In this document: positions 1 to 8,840 of the stretch, one piece after another
Layout of the letters: the number at the start of each line of letters is the position of its first letter
How positions within the stretch are numbered: position 1 is the first letter of the stretch
Assembly (NCBI GenBank): GCA_963677695.2
Contig: CAXXUJ010000001.1
Coordinates: forward strand, 2,356,001-2,420,000
Length of the DNA: 64,000 bases
Reading direction: 5' to 3'
From: SABI01 sp963677695
GTDB lineage: Bacteria > Spirochaetota > Spirochaetia > Sphaerochaetales > Sphaerochaetaceae
Program-made: the position numbers and the translations under genes
Notes under the pieces: generated by a model
The model's database searches: none
Told to the model about the DNA's origin: nothing
The model's input: only the letters and a program-made list of their open reading frames with translations

Positions 1-902
1 TTGTCCATGTCGATATAGACAGGACTGTAGAGGATCTAAAGGTTGTAAAGATAGCGTATCCCCATCCTAAATCACACCCGATCCATGCAGCCCTGAATGA
101 AATGCTCGTTCCTGAGTTGAAGCAAGTGACTGAATCCTTCTTCCAAGTTGAACTTTATCCCGATAATCAACTCGGTGAAAGCTATCATCAGCTAGAAGGT
201 CTGATGAACGGTGCCATTGAACTGTCGGTTCTGCCGTCAGTAGACCTTGATTCCTTCGATTCCATGTCTGTCTTTACTGTTCCTTATCTTTTTCATGATT
301 TTTCTGAAGTTGACAAGTTTATGAGTAATCAAAACAATCTTTTAAAGATTACACAGGAACTCGAAGAAAGCAATCTGGTACTTCTAGGATGGAGTTATGA
401 CGGGTACCGTCATATTGTTCGTACTTCCAGTTCTTTCAACCCTTCAGACAAGACAGTCGGTATTTCTTCAGCCATAGATTCTCCCCTTCGCAGCTTGTAT
501 TTTCAATCTCTTAACTATGTACCGAAATACATTGATGGCGGAAATCTGATAGGACTCATCAGAAGCTCTGCCATTCCTTATGGTGAGATCTCAACCGCTC
601 AGTATTCTGTGAGTGGAATTTCTCATGCCGTGAGAAACATCGAAAGTTATAGATATCTTTCAGTTCCTGCCTTCTTCATCGCCAACAAGGAATTCTGGGA
701 AGACCTCTCAACACAGGAAAAGGTGCTTGTGCAGAAGGCGGTACATGAAACTACCCTCTATGCAAATGATGCTGTGCTCGCTTCAGAAGAAATTTTTTCC
801 AATTCATTTACTCTGAAAAATAACATGATTGCTGAGCCGGGAAACGAGTATATATTTGAGGTTAATAAATATATGAATAATTCTGACTTTGAGATCGATT
901 GA
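1..902 (+). CDS. TRAP-type solute-binding protein (DctP-like), 5'-truncated by the window edge
   Basis: An open frame runs from base 3 with no start or stop before it, so the N-terminus lies outside the window; an internal ATG at 102 is not the real start. The order of elements (KIAYPHP, then ELYPDNQLGE, then a long helical C-terminal half) follows the DctP/TAXI-like periplasmic binding proteins that hand carboxylates to DctQM permeases. It is divergent: the family's conserved arginine region (usually LKIR) reads KTVGISS here, and the DGxENP segment is not recognisable. It precedes a complete dctP by 166 bp on the same strand. It may be a second binding protein with an altered ligand, or a periplasmic sensor. 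Family assignment is fairly sure; function is unknown. Confidence 0.7.
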   Translation, partial: VHVDIDRTVEDLKVVKIAYPHPKSHPIHAALNEMLVPELKQVTESFFQVELYPDNQLGESYHQLEGLMNGAIELSVLPSVDLDSFDSMSVFTVPYLFHDFSEVDKFMSNQNNLLKITQELEESNLVLLGWSYDGYRHIVRTSSSFNPSDKTVGISSAIDSPLRSLYFQSLNYVPKYIDGGNLIGLIRSSAIPYGEISTAQYSVSGISHAVRNIESYRYLSVPAFFIANKEFWEDLSTQEKVLVQKAVHETTLYANDAVLASEEIFSNSFTLKNNMIAEPGNEYIFEVNKYMNNSDFEID

Positions 903-1068
903 TATAAATACATGTATATAAATGAATAATAGTTTATTATCAATCAAAATTAACAATTCTTGAATCGGAAAATATAAAAAACTGTTCATAATTATTTACA
1001 ATTTACAGCGCTGAATTACACTGCTAGGCTTTTATCAACATCAAATTCAATTTGGAGGTTGAAAAGTT

Positions 1069-2070
1069 ATGAGCGTTAAAAAAACACTTACAATCGCGCT
1101 TCTTCTCGTACTAATCAGTACACCGTTCCTGTTCGCACAGGGAGACTCTGAGTCTTCCGCTGACAAGACCTACACCCTTAAACTGGGTCATGTCTTGAAC
1201 ACCGATCACCTGAATCATAAGGTTGCTCTCAAGTTTGCCGAACTCGTTGCTGAAAAGACAAATGGACAGGTAAAGGTTGAAGTCTATCCTGCTTCCCAGC
1301 TCGGTTCAGGTAATGAAATCATCGACGGTCTCGCAATGGGTACCATTGATTTCGGTATTGAAGGATTCGGTCCTGTAGCTCCGAGATTCTCTCCCGGACT
1401 TATCTTCGATGCTCCCTATATTTTCCGAAGCAGAGAGCACCTTGCACATGTTTATAAGTCAGATCTTTTTAAAGACCTGATGGCTGACATGGCTGATGTA
1501 GGTATCACCATGGTTGCTCCCGGTTACTATGGTACAAGACACCTGACAACTACCGATACGATTGTCCAGGGTCCCGAAGACCTCGCTGGTCTTAAAATCC
1601 GTTGTCCCGATCAGCCGATGTTCGTTGGTGCTGTAAAGGCCCTCGGTGCCACACCTACTCCCATTGCATTTGCAGAAACCTACCTTGCTCTCCAGCAGGG
1701 CGCAGCTGACGGCCAGGAAAACCCCGCAGCCGCAATCGTTTCCATGAAATTCAATGAAGTACAGAAATATCTTACCCTTACAGGTCATATCATCCAGGGT
1801 AACGATATCTTCGGAAGCGCTAAATCATTAGGTAAGCTCCCCCAGAATCTTCAGGATGCAATCTATGAAGCAGGTGCTGAGATTTCAGACTGGTGGATCG
1901 AACAGTCATTTGCAATTGAAGACGAACTTCTTGCCTCACTCGAAAGCAAGGGGATGACTATCATCGAAACTGATGTATCTAAGTTCGTAGAGAATGCACA
2001 GCCCCTGTACGATGAATATGAATCAAAGTGGGGTGAAGGACTTCTCGAAGCTATCAGAGCTATCGACTAG
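1069..2070 (+). CDS. dctP: TRAP transporter substrate-binding protein DctP
   Basis: 333-residue periplasmic binding protein of a TRAP transporter. It would capture a carboxylate-containing solute and deliver it to the DctQM permease encoded next. A Sec signal peptide spans residues 1-23 (KK, hydrophobic core, FA-QG). Family landmarks are HVLNTDHLNHK near residue 41, EVYPASQLGSG near 71, the substrate-clamping arginine R178 in GLKIRCP, and ETYLALQQGAADGQENP at 203-219. Length is normal. The start is set by TTGGAGG about 12 bases upstream. It is the first complete gene of a dctP-dctQ-dctM-SDR operon, and a hairpin after its stop probably raises its expression relative to the permease. The natural ligand cannot be read from sequence; the co-transcribed dehydrogenase suggests a sugar acid or hydroxy acid. 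Confidence 0.93.
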   Translation: MSVKKTLTIALLLVLISTPFLFAQGDSESSADKTYTLKLGHVLNTDHLNHKVALKFAELVAEKTNGQVKVEVYPASQLGSGNEIIDGLAMGTIDFGIEGFGPVAPRFSPGLIFDAPYIFRSREHLAHVYKSDLFKDLMADMADVGITMVAPGYYGTRHLTTTDTIVQGPEDLAGLKIRCPDQPMFVGAVKALGATPTPIAFAETYLALQQGAADGQENPAAAIVSMKFNEVQKYLTLTGHIIQGNDIFGSAKSLGKLPQNLQDAIYEAGAEISDWWIEQSFAIEDELLASLESKGMTIIETDVSKFVENAQPLYDEYESKWGEGLLEAIRAID

Positions 2071-2088
2071 TTTACACACCGTCAGTCA

Positions 2089-2121
2089 GGTTGGGTAGAA
2101 GGGTTTCTGCCCAACCTTTAT
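2089..2121 (+). terminator. Intercistronic stem-loop between dctP and dctQ
   Basis: A 12-bp stem (GGTTGGGTAGAA with TTCTGCCCAACC, one G-U pair) closes a GGGT tetraloop and is followed by TTTATTGTT. It lies in the 92-bp gap after dctP. Such hairpins commonly act as partial terminators or 3' mRNA stabilisers so that binding protein is made in excess of membrane subunits; that role is inferred here. Confidence 0.75.
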
Positions 2122-2168
2122 TGTTCTGTTCAACGTGAGGCTTTCTGGTTGGACGAAAGGAAATGAAA

Positions 2169-2684
2169 ATGATAGATATGAAAAAAATATTACATCGCCT
2201 GGACAGGTTCTCAGATTATTTTCTGATGGCCATTCTGGGTGTGATGGGAATAGTCCTGTTTGCTCAGGTATTTTTCAGATATGTACTGAATGCTCCCCTG
2301 ATCTGGGGAGAAGAACTCGCCCGTTATCTGCACGTCTGGATCGCCCTCATGGGTATCAGATTCGGACTCAAATATAAAGCTCACCTCAATATCTCATTTG
2401 TCTATGACAGAATGTCAGGAAAGACTCAGAAGATTGTAGATATAGCAGTGGATATCTTCCTTCTTGTCTGCATGGTTGTTTACTTCCCCGGTGCCTGGAA
2501 TTTCTTCATCAACCAGGCAACGATCCTCTCTCCCGCTATGGAGATCAACATGGGATTGGTACATGCGCCTGTCCTTCTCGGTTTCATCGGAGCCTTTTTC
2601 TATATGGTAAATGATGTGATCCAGAATATTGCAGCATTAAAAAAGAAAGGATCGGATGTAATCGGTCAGGAAGGGGGTAGGTAG
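2169..2684 (+). CDS. dctQ: TRAP transporter small permease DctQ
   Basis: Small membrane subunit of the TRAP transporter, about 171 residues with four predicted transmembrane helices. Helix I contains the typical FxQVFFRYVLN stretch followed by PLIWGEELARYLHVW, the hallmark of DctQ. It pairs with DctM in the inner membrane for ion-driven uptake. Two in-frame ATGs (2163 and 2169) compete. The AAAGG motif ends at 2160, only two bases before the first but eight before the second, so 2169 is preferred. It ends one base before dctM, implying tight co-translation. Confidence 0.9.
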   Translation: MIDMKKILHRLDRFSDYFLMAILGVMGIVLFAQVFFRYVLNAPLIWGEELARYLHVWIALMGIRFGLKYKAHLNISFVYDRMSGKTQKIVDIAVDIFLLVCMVVYFPGAWNFFINQATILSPAMEINMGLVHAPVLLGFIGAFFYMVNDVIQNIAALKKKGSDVIGQEGGR

Positions 2685-2685
2685 G

Positions 2686-3954
2686 ATGGCACTCTTATTT
2701 GGTCTTTTTATAGTACTTCTGGTCGTGGGAACCCCTATTTCCCTCGCCTTATTCGGTTCTTCGATTGTATATATGGTGGCGAACGGACTTCCGCTCGAAA
2801 TGGCAGCCGCACGTATGGCTGCCGGCCCGAACTCGTTTCCCCTTCTTGCAATCGCTTTCTTCATTCTTGCAGGTCAGATCATGAACAAGGCAGGAGTGAC
2901 GGAGAAAATCTTTGATTTCGCTGATCACCTGGTGGGTCACTTCACAGGCGGTCTTGGTCATGCAAACGTAATGGCAAGTATCATCTTCAGCGGCATGTCA
3001 GGTTCCGCTGCAGCTGATGTCGGTGGCCTCGGTGCCATTGAGCTGAAGGCGATGCGTGATGCAGGATATGACGAGGATTTCTCTTTAGCCGTGACAGGGG
3101 CTTCTTCAATCGTAGGACCTATTATTCCTCCCAGTGTTCCCGCAGTTGTTTTCGGAGTAGCTTCAGGTGTCTCGATTGGAAGACTGTTCATTGCGGGAGT
3201 TATTCCTGGACTTCTTCTGGGCGGTTCCGTCTCTCTTCTTCTCTATATCCAGTCGAAGAAACGGCACTATCCCAAGAGAGTCAGGGCTACTATGAAAGAG
3301 ATTTTCCTCTCCTTCAGGAAAGCATTCTTCGCTCTCCTTACTCCGGTCATCATCATCGGAGGAATCATGATCGGCGTCTTCACACCGACGGAAGCCGCAA
3401 TCGCAGCTGTAGTCTATGCTCTGATCCTAGGCTTTGCTTATAAAACGATCACTATCAGTGATATTCCCGATTTCCTGATCAACACACTTAAAACCACGAT
3501 TGGAATCCTGTTCATTATTTCAACTGCGACGCTGTTTGCATGGCTGCTTACCGTCTCACAATTCCCACAGAATTTCTCCAGCTCATTCCTCAGTGTCATA
3601 CATAACAAGGTGGTGGGACTTCTCGTGATCAACCTGCTTCTTCTCGTAGTCGGATGTTTCATGGAAACGACCCCTGCTCAAATGGTTCTCGTCCCGATAC
3701 TTCTCCCGATAGCCGTGGCTCTCGGAGTGGATCCGGTTCACTTCGGTATCATCATGATCATCAACCTGATGATAGGTCTTATGACTCCTCCTCTGGGCCT
3801 TGTCCTGTTCGTCCTTTCCAGTGTGTCTGAGGTAAGTATAGAGAAACTATCGATAGCTATCCTTCCTTATGTTCTTATTATTCTCGCGACACTTCTGGTG
3901 ATTACATTCGTACCGGAGATAGCTCTTTTCCTTCCGAACCTGGTGTTCAATTGA
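2686..3954 (+). CDS. dctM: TRAP transporter large permease DctM
   Basis: Large transport subunit, 422 residues with about a dozen hydrophobic helices, of the ion transporter superfamily. Diagnostic segments are PNSFPLLAIAFFILAGQIMN near residue 50, SGMSGSAAADVGGLGAIE, GASSIVGPIIPPSVPAVVFG, the FTPTEAAIAAVVYAL motif, and a C-terminal LMTPPLGLVLFV. Length and motif order are those of a complete DctM. It starts two bases after dctQ stops, with GGTAGG as the ribosome site. Together with DctP and DctQ it should form a sodium- or proton-coupled importer for an organic acid. Confidence 0.95.
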   Translation: MALLFGLFIVLLVVGTPISLALFGSSIVYMVANGLPLEMAAARMAAGPNSFPLLAIAFFILAGQIMNKAGVTEKIFDFADHLVGHFTGGLGHANVMASIIFSGMSGSAAADVGGLGAIELKAMRDAGYDEDFSLAVTGASSIVGPIIPPSVPAVVFGVASGVSIGRLFIAGVIPGLLLGGSVSLLLYIQSKKRHYPKRVRATMKEIFLSFRKAFFALLTPVIIIGGIMIGVFTPTEAAIAAVVYALILGFAYKTITISDIPDFLINTLKTTIGILFIISTATLFAWLLTVSQFPQNFSSSFLSVIHNKVVGLLVINLLLLVVGCFMETTPAQMVLVPILLPIAVALGVDPVHFGIIMIINLMIGLMTPPLGLVLFVLSSVSEVSIEKLSIAILPYVLIILATLLVITFVPEIALFLPNLVFN

Positions 3955-4004
3955 TTACATATCCCTACTAGGGATCATAATAAAGACATATTTGGAGTAA
4001 TATA

Positions 4005-4757
4005 ATGGAAAGTTTACAAGGAATGACGGCAATCATCACCGGTGCCGCTCAGGGCATGGGAAAGGGGATCGCTTTCGGTCTCGCCTCCCGCGGTGTCGAT
4101 ATCGCGATCTGTGATCTCAAGAAGGAAATTCTGGAAGAGACAGCACAGGAAATCCGAGAAGCAACCGGACAGAAGGTTGTCGCTACGGCCCTCAATATAA
4201 CAGATGAGGCTGCAGTGAAAGACTTTGTGGCCGAAGTGGAGAGTACACTTGGCAAGGTTGATATCCTGGTGAACAACGCCGGTATCCACCCTCTCAAGCC
4301 TATCGAAGAGATCGAGGGTGATGAATGGGATCTTGTCTTCTCTGTCAATGTCAAAGCCTCCTTCTATTTCTGCAAGGCTGTCCTTCCCGGGATGAGAAGC
4401 AGAAAATTCGGAAGAATCATAAGCATCTCGAGTGAAGCAGGTAAGAACGGGGGAACCGTTGCCGCCCTGCACTATGCTGCTTCCAAGGGTGCTGTTCTCG
4501 GTTTTGTGAGAAACCTCGCACAACAGGTGGGTGCTGACGGTATCACGGTGAATGCAATCGCTCCGGGGCGTATCATGACAGCGATGTCGGGTGCGGTGAG
4601 TCCTGAAGAGAATCAGAAGTTCATCGACAACAGCATCACCAAGTCCCTCGGCACGCCTGAGGACATTGCGTATGCTGTCTGTTACCTTGCAAGCAGGGAA
4701 GCATCCTTCGTCACAGCGGAAACGATGATGGTGAACGGCGGTACACTGAGAGACTGA
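4005..4757 (+). CDS. Short-chain dehydrogenase/reductase (SDR), TRAP-operon associated
   Basis: 250-residue classical SDR oxidoreductase. The cofactor loop TGAAQGMGKGIA lies near residue 12, D-L-K after strand 2 suggests NAD(H) preference, NNAG is near 90, the catalytic serine is in SISSEAG, and the YxxxK pair is in YAASKGAV. The C-terminal NGG is also typical. It follows dctM by 50 bp on the same strand with GGAGTAATATA before the ATG, and a terminator follows the gene. It probably oxidises or reduces the hydroxyl or keto group of the compound brought in by the TRAP system; gluconate or 3-oxoacyl-type substrates are possible but not decidable. Confidence 0.88.
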   Translation: MESLQGMTAIITGAAQGMGKGIAFGLASRGVDIAICDLKKEILEETAQEIREATGQKVVATALNITDEAAVKDFVAEVESTLGKVDILVNNAGIHPLKPIEEIEGDEWDLVFSVNVKASFYFCKAVLPGMRSRKFGRIISISSEAGKNGGTVAALHYAASKGAVLGFVRNLAQQVGADGITVNAIAPGRIMTAMSGAVSPEENQKFIDNSITKSLGTPEDIAYAVCYLASREASFVTAETMMVNGGTLRD

Positions 4758-4808
4758 TCGCTCGGTATATATAAGAGGAATCGGATGACGATTCTAGCCT
4801 TCTTTAGA

Positions 4809-4843
4809 CCCGGGATGATTCCTCAGATCACCCGGGCTTTTTA
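4809..4843 (+). terminator. Rho-independent terminator of the TRAP operon
   Basis: CCCGGG at 4809-4814 and TGAT pair with ATCA and CCCGGG at 4831-4836 (one bulged A), followed by CTTTTTAT. The T-run is only on the plus strand, so it ends the dctP-to-SDR transcript. Confidence 0.85.
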
Positions 4844-4870
4844 TGCTCGGAAGGATGTACTGATCTTTCC

Positions 4871-6040
4871 TTACTTGAACTGAAACAGCAGGGGAAAGAA
4901 GAACACCACCTGGAAAGCCCAGATAGCGTAGATGAAAAGGAATCCCGTCTTCGCTTGTTCCATTCCCTCCTCACTAGATGATCTGAACCTATGCGGCGCA
5001 ATGATCAGCAGATGGATGAGTATGAGAAGGTTGAGGACAAACCCGGCACTCTTGTTTGGTGTGATGCCTGAGCTGATAAGCCGCCCGCTCATATATATGA
5101 GTGCGATAATGTCGAGAGCTATTGCACAAGCGATGAGGAGTGAAAGGGCATGGTAGGGGAGTGTTCTCTTTTTCTGATCAGAAGAAAAGAGGATCAGGAG
5201 GACGACAAGGATGAGAATGCCGTCCATGAGGATCAGGAGTTCTCTCATATCACTCTCGATGCCTGAAGTGAATATCATGAAGAGGATGAACAGCAGAAGC
5301 AGTACATCGAAGAGAGGGGTGAATACAGAGGAGAGGAATGAAGTGATTCTTCTCTCTCCCTCCCGTCCCTTCAGTACAACGAAGGTGGCTACCGTTACGA
5401 GAGCAGCGAATCCGCTCGGGATGAGCCATGTCTCTGTGTTCTCATCAAGGTCGATTCCCATGAGAGAAGAGGCCTGAAAGAAGAGTGCACACATCACTAC
5501 CCAGCCGAGCATCATGAGAACAGAGAAGATGGCGGTCTCTCCTGCAAACTCCACCGCTTTCTTTCTTTTCATGATCTTTGATCCATCTTTTTCAAGATAC
5601 GGTTCGAGCATACGTATCATGATGTACATAAGGACGACAGGAAGATGACCGGCTGCCAGAAAGGCGGTATGATGAGGTTCGATACTCGGGTAGAAGGATG
5701 AAAGGAGAGGCAGGAGGATGAATAGAAGAGATAGGAAGAGCGTCTCCTTTTTCGATACCTGAAGTGCGTAGCAGAGGTAGAGAACGGCGGGAAGGAGAGC
5801 GGACGGAACTACCCATCTGATAACGTCTGAGGAATGTTCAGCCATCCCTGTAAAGAAGATGATTCTGACCGCAATCGCTGCCAGAAGGGCGAGGAATATC
5901 ATGAGGGGAAGTTCTCCACTGCGCATAGCAGTCTCAGAACTTCTCAAACGCCTTTTTGCAATGAGAGTGGCCTCGTCTTCACTCAAACCGGCTTCCATCA
6001 GCTGAGAAGCTGTTTCTCTTATCTGTTCCCTGTTCGTCAT
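4871..6040 (-). CDS. Polytopic membrane protein with N-terminal helical prefix, DUF4153-like
   Basis: About 389 residues. The N-terminus is soluble and helical (MTNREQIRETASQLMEAGLS, then DEATLIAKRRL). Around eleven hydrophobic helices follow. Near the C-terminus the segment SGRLISSGITPNKSAGF resembles the loop seen in DUF4153 membrane proteins, so membership is suggested but not certain. The function is not known. The ATG at 6040 is preferred because GGGGG lies eight bases upstream; an in-frame GTG at 6067 would add nine residues. The gene stands alone, converging on the TRAP operon. Confidence 0.6.
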   Translation of the reverse strand: MTNREQIRETASQLMEAGLSEDEATLIAKRRLRSSETAMRSGELPLMIFLALLAAIAVRIIFFTGMAEHSSDVIRWVVPSALLPAVLYLCYALQVSKKETLFLSLLFILLPLLSSFYPSIEPHHTAFLAAGHLPVVLMYIMIRMLEPYLEKDGSKIMKRKKAVEFAGETAIFSVLMMLGWVVMCALFFQASSLMGIDLDENTETWLIPSGFAALVTVATFVVLKGREGERRITSFLSSVFTPLFDVLLLLFILFMIFTSGIESDMRELLILMDGILILVVLLILFSSDQKKRTLPYHALSLLIACAIALDIIALIYMSGRLISSGITPNKSAGFVLNLLILIHLLIIAPHRFRSSSEEGMEQAKTGFLFIYAIWAFQVVFFFPLLFQFK

Positions 6041-6143
6041 CTCAGTTTCCCCCGTTGAATCGGGCACACGCTTCCGATGCCATTATTGCACGAGGTGAGC
6101 CGGAACTCAACGTTCAGGCTGCTGTAGAGGAAAATTTCGGGCA

Positions 6144-6177
6144 TAAAAAAACAGAAGAACCGAAGTTCTTCTGTTTT
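6144..6177 (-). terminator. Terminator of the tRNA operon
   Basis: On the minus strand AAAACAGAAGAAC, loop TTCG and GTTCTTCTGTTTT form a perfect stem running into a T-stretch, directly after tRNA-Gly. This is a strong intrinsic terminator for the tRNA transcript. Confidence 0.9.
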
Positions 6178-6179
6178 GA

Positions 6180-6251
6180 AGCGAAAGACGGGATTTGAAC
6201 CCGCGACATCCACCTTGGCAAGGTGGAGCTCTACCACTGAGCTACTTTCGC
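6180..6251 (-). tRNA. tRNA-Gly (GCC)
   Basis: A complete cloverleaf is visible on the minus strand: acceptor GCGAAAG/CTTTCGC, D-arm GCTCAGTGGTAGAGC, anticodon loop CTTGCCAAG with anticodon GCC, and T-arm CGGGTTCAAATCCCG. The 3' CCA is not encoded. It is the last gene of the five-tRNA operon. Confidence 0.96.
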
Positions 6252-6263
6252 AAAAAGGTCCTT

Positions 6264-6344
6264 TGCGAGAGGAGGGACTTGAACCCTCACACCAAAGGTA
6301 CTAGATCCTAAGTCTAGCGTGTCTGCCAATTCCACCACTCTCGC
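6264..6344 (-). tRNA. tRNA-Leu (TAG)
   Basis: Acceptor GCGAGAG/CTCTCGC, a class II layout with a short variable arm, anticodon loop CTTAGGA with anticodon TAG reading CUN leucine codons, and T-arm ending GGGTTCAAGTCCC. Discriminator A; no encoded CCA. About 81 nt. Confidence 0.95.
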
Positions 6345-6353
6345 AAGTGGCTT

Positions 6354-6426
6354 TGAGCCGTAAAGGGATCGAACCTTTGACCCGCAGATTAAGAGTCTGC
6401 TGCTCTACCAGCTGAGCTAACGGCCC
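6354..6426 (-). tRNA. tRNA-Lys (CTT)
   Basis: Acceptor GGGCCGT/ACGGCTC (one G-U pair), D-arm AGCTCAGCTGGTAGAGC, anticodon loop CTCTTAA with anticodon CTT, and T-arm AAAGGTTCGATCCCTTT. Discriminator A; CCA not encoded. Confidence 0.96.
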
Positions 6427-6444
6427 ATAATAAAAATGTCTAAC

Positions 6445-6518
<74 letters not shown>

Positions 6519-6543
6519 ATTCAACCCACCATTTTATGGGAAG

Positions 6544-6616
6544 GGTGGATGACGGGGCTCGAACCCGCAACAACCAGATCCACAATCTGGTGCTCTACCA
6601 TTGAACTACATCCACC
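6544..6616 (-). tRNA. tRNA-His (GTG)
   Basis: Acceptor GTGGATG/CATCCAC with the extra 5' G (G-1) opposite discriminator C that marks tRNA-His. The anticodon loop is TTGTGGA with anticodon GTG, and the T-arm is CGGGTTCGAGCCCCG. It is the first tRNA of the operon. Confidence 0.96.
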
Positions 6617-6665
6617 ATGATCATGTTACACATACCTTAGTGGAAGTGTGTAATCGACAAGAAGT

Positions 6666-6694
6666 AACATGCCTGATATGGGGAAAATTGTCAA
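6666..6694 (-). promoter_or_regulatory. Possible tRNA operon promoter
   Basis: On the minus strand a perfect -35 TTGACA (6694-6689) is followed after 17 bases by CATGTT (6671-6666), a weak -10. It lies between the rarA stop and tRNA-His, so the tRNAs could be transcribed independently of rarA. Confidence 0.5.
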
Positions 6695-6704
6695 GTGCTT
6701 CCAC

Positions 6705-8840
6705 TCATTTCTGTGCAGAGAAAAAGAGAAATTCCCGATTGAACTCTATCTCCCTGTCGATCAGCGAGTGTGACAGTTCCTGTATGAGCATTGCACTCTC
6801 TTCTTCGGTGCAGGAATAACGGTTAGAGAGAATCTCACGTAACTCTTTTACACGATATATCTTCACTGACGGAATTGTTCGCGTCTGTGTTGCCGCTGTG
6901 AATCCAGCAATTCTCAGCTGATCAGTCATATCTTTCTGATGCAGCTCTCCGTATGTTTTTTTTAGATACTCTTCTTCTTTCTCCTTCATGATCTCTTTCA
7001 GGGAGGTTTCTCTAATGAAAGAGGAAAGGCGGGTAGTTCTGTAGGGGAGAACCTGCACGGCACTGAATACACCGTCTTCCGAGAGAAATGAAATCATAGG
7101 ACCGATCGATTCGTTCTTCGCCGAAGTGAAGGGATTGAAGGAGATGATATGGTCGTAGGAGGCGACTCCGGTTTTCTTTTCAGCGTCGTCAGCTGTTCCA
7201 GTGAACGTCATGGGTCTGCTGAGGAGGTCCAGGTGTTCACTGTAATGGTCCAGGTATTCCTTCTCCTCTTCACTCGTGCACAGAACGCTCACAGAGCCCT
7301 CCGGGGCTCTTCTGACAGCTTCCCAGACTAAAAAGCCCCTTCCCGGCTGCGTGATAAGGACGGTGTGGTTCCTCTTGATCTGAATCATCGAGTAGAGGGT
7401 ATCACGGAGAATGGAAAAGGATTCGCTCTGGTTTGAGAGGGTTCTGTCTATCCAGCGTTTCTCACTCTTGTTGACAGGGGAGTAGGTGAGGTTTTCCGCA
7501 TCCTCGGGAGAGGATGGGATTTCATTCTGCACCTCTCTCCTTTCAAGCACTCTTCTCTTCATTCCACCTTCGTACCCTGTTTCTGCCGGGTGGTAGAACA
7601 CCTGACCCTGAAGGGAGGAGGGGAGGTACTGCTGTGCCACCCAGTGGTCGTTATATGCATGGGGGTAAAGGTACCCTTCCCCGTGACCGAAGCCCTTGCC
7701 ATCCCGGTTGCTGTCCTTGAGGTGGTTGGGAACCATTCCCTCCTTCTCCTCCTGGACATTCTTCAGTGCATCGAAGAAACCGAGGGTAGAGTTGCTTTTT
7801 TCAGCTGTTGCTGCATAGAGGGTCGCATGGGCAAGGTGGAAACGTCCTTCGGGAAGACCGATCCTGTCAAAAGCCTGGGCATCGGAGAGAATGACCTCTA
7901 TAGCCTTCGGGTCTGCAAGACCGATATCTTCAGCTGCGCTGATCAGAAGGCGTCTGAAAATATAGGAGGGATGTTCTCCCGCATGAACCATCTTTGCAAG
8001 CCAGTAGAGAGCTGCATCAGGATCACTTCCCCTGATCGACTTGATGAAGGCGCTGATCGTATCGAAATGGTAGTCCCCTTCCTTATCATAGAGGACAGCC
8101 TTTCTCTGAATACTCTCCTCGGCAATCTCTTTGGTTATGATCCTGAGACTCTCATCAGCCGCATCCCTCTCGTCATCAGTCTCAATCGCGAGCTCCAGGG
8201 CATTGAGGAGGCTTCGAGCATCACCGTTCGACACCTGAACAAGATGCTCCAGTGCTCCCTCTTCAAACTCGATCTTCTCTTTTCCGTAGCCCCTTTCAGG
8301 GTCATTCAGAGCCTGACGGGCGATTTCATACATATCTTCCTCTTTCAGCTTGAGCAGCTGAAAGATCCTGCTTCGTGAGACGAGTGCGGGATTCACTTCA
8401 AAGTAGGGGTTTTCGGTAGTCGCTCCGATGAGAATGCAGGTGCCGTTCTCTACATGGGGAAGGAGAGCGTCCTGCTGACTCTTGTTCCAGCGGTGCACCT
8501 CATCGATGAAAAGAATAGTTCTGGTACCGTAGTGTTTAAGTCTTCCGGTAGCCTGTTCGATCTCGTACCTCAGCTCCTTCACTCCCGAGAGGACGGCATT
8601 GAGGGTGGTGAAATGGCTTTTCGTCGAGTTTGCAATCACACGAGCAAGGGTGGTCTTTCCCGTCCCCGGAGGTCCGTAGAGAATGATCGATGATATCTGA
8701 TCCATCTGGATGGCACGGCGGAGAAGCCTTCCCTTACCGATGATATGTTCCTGACCTATATACTCATCTAGCGTACGGGGTCTCATACGGTAGGCAAGAG
8801 GCTGGTGTTTTGTTTCGCTGTGTGCGTCAAATAGATCCAT
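6705..8840 (-). CDS. rarA: RarA/MgsA-type AAA+ ATPase with a C-terminal fused domain
   Basis: 711 residues, far longer than ordinary RarA (about 440). Residues 1-435 form a canonical RarA: YRMRPRTLDEYIGQ, Walker A GPPGTGKTT (56-64), Walker B LFIDEVHRWNK (110-120), sensor GATTENP, arginine finger SRSR (155-158), and the family-specific C-terminal GEGYLYPHAYND and YLPSSL segments. RarA acts at stalled replication forks and interacts with SSB and the clamp-loader pathway. Residues 436-711 are extra and start with a linker; VLITQPGRGFLVWEAVRRAP and VSVLCTSEEE look like a Rossmann-type fold, possibly methyltransferase-like. RarA fused to an unknown domain is a known layout in some lineages. The gene is alone upstream of the tRNA operon. 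Confidence 0.93.
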   Translation of the reverse strand: MDLFDAHSETKHQPLAYRMRPRTLDEYIGQEHIIGKGRLLRRAIQMDQISSIILYGPPGTGKTTLARVIANSTKSHFTTLNAVLSGVKELRYEIEQATGRLKHYGTRTILFIDEVHRWNKSQQDALLPHVENGTCILIGATTENPYFEVNPALVSRSRIFQLLKLKEEDMYEIARQALNDPERGYGKEKIEFEEGALEHLVQVSNGDARSLLNALELAIETDDERDAADESLRIITKEIAEESIQRKAVLYDKEGDYHFDTISAFIKSIRGSDPDAALYWLAKMVHAGEHPSYIFRRLLISAAEDIGLADPKAIEVILSDAQAFDRIGLPEGRFHLAHATLYAATAEKSNSTLGFFDALKNVQEEKEGMVPNHLKDSNRDGKGFGHGEGYLYPHAYNDHWVAQQYLPSSLQGQVFYHPAETGYEGGMKRRVLERREVQNEIPSSPEDAENLTYSPVNKSEKRWIDRTLSNQSESFSILRDTLYSMIQIKRNHTVLITQPGRGFLVWEAVRRAPEGSVSVLCTSEEEKEYLDHYSEHLDLLSRPMTFTGTADDAEKKTGVASYDHIISFNPFTSAKNESIGPMISFLSEDGVFSAVQVLPYRTTRLSSFIRETSLKEIMKEKEEEYLKKTYGELHQKDMTDQLRIAGFTAATQTRTIPSVKIYRVKELREILSNRYSCTEEESAMLIQELSHSLIDREIEFNREFLFFSAQK

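Noticed and set aside
1..902. First DctP-like gene as a pseudogene
   Set aside because: The frame is open to the edge with a normal C-terminus and no internal stop; it is truncated by the window, not by mutation.
7590..8378. Antisense open frame of 262 codons within rarA
   Set aside because: Composition follows the rarA codons; no supporting signal.
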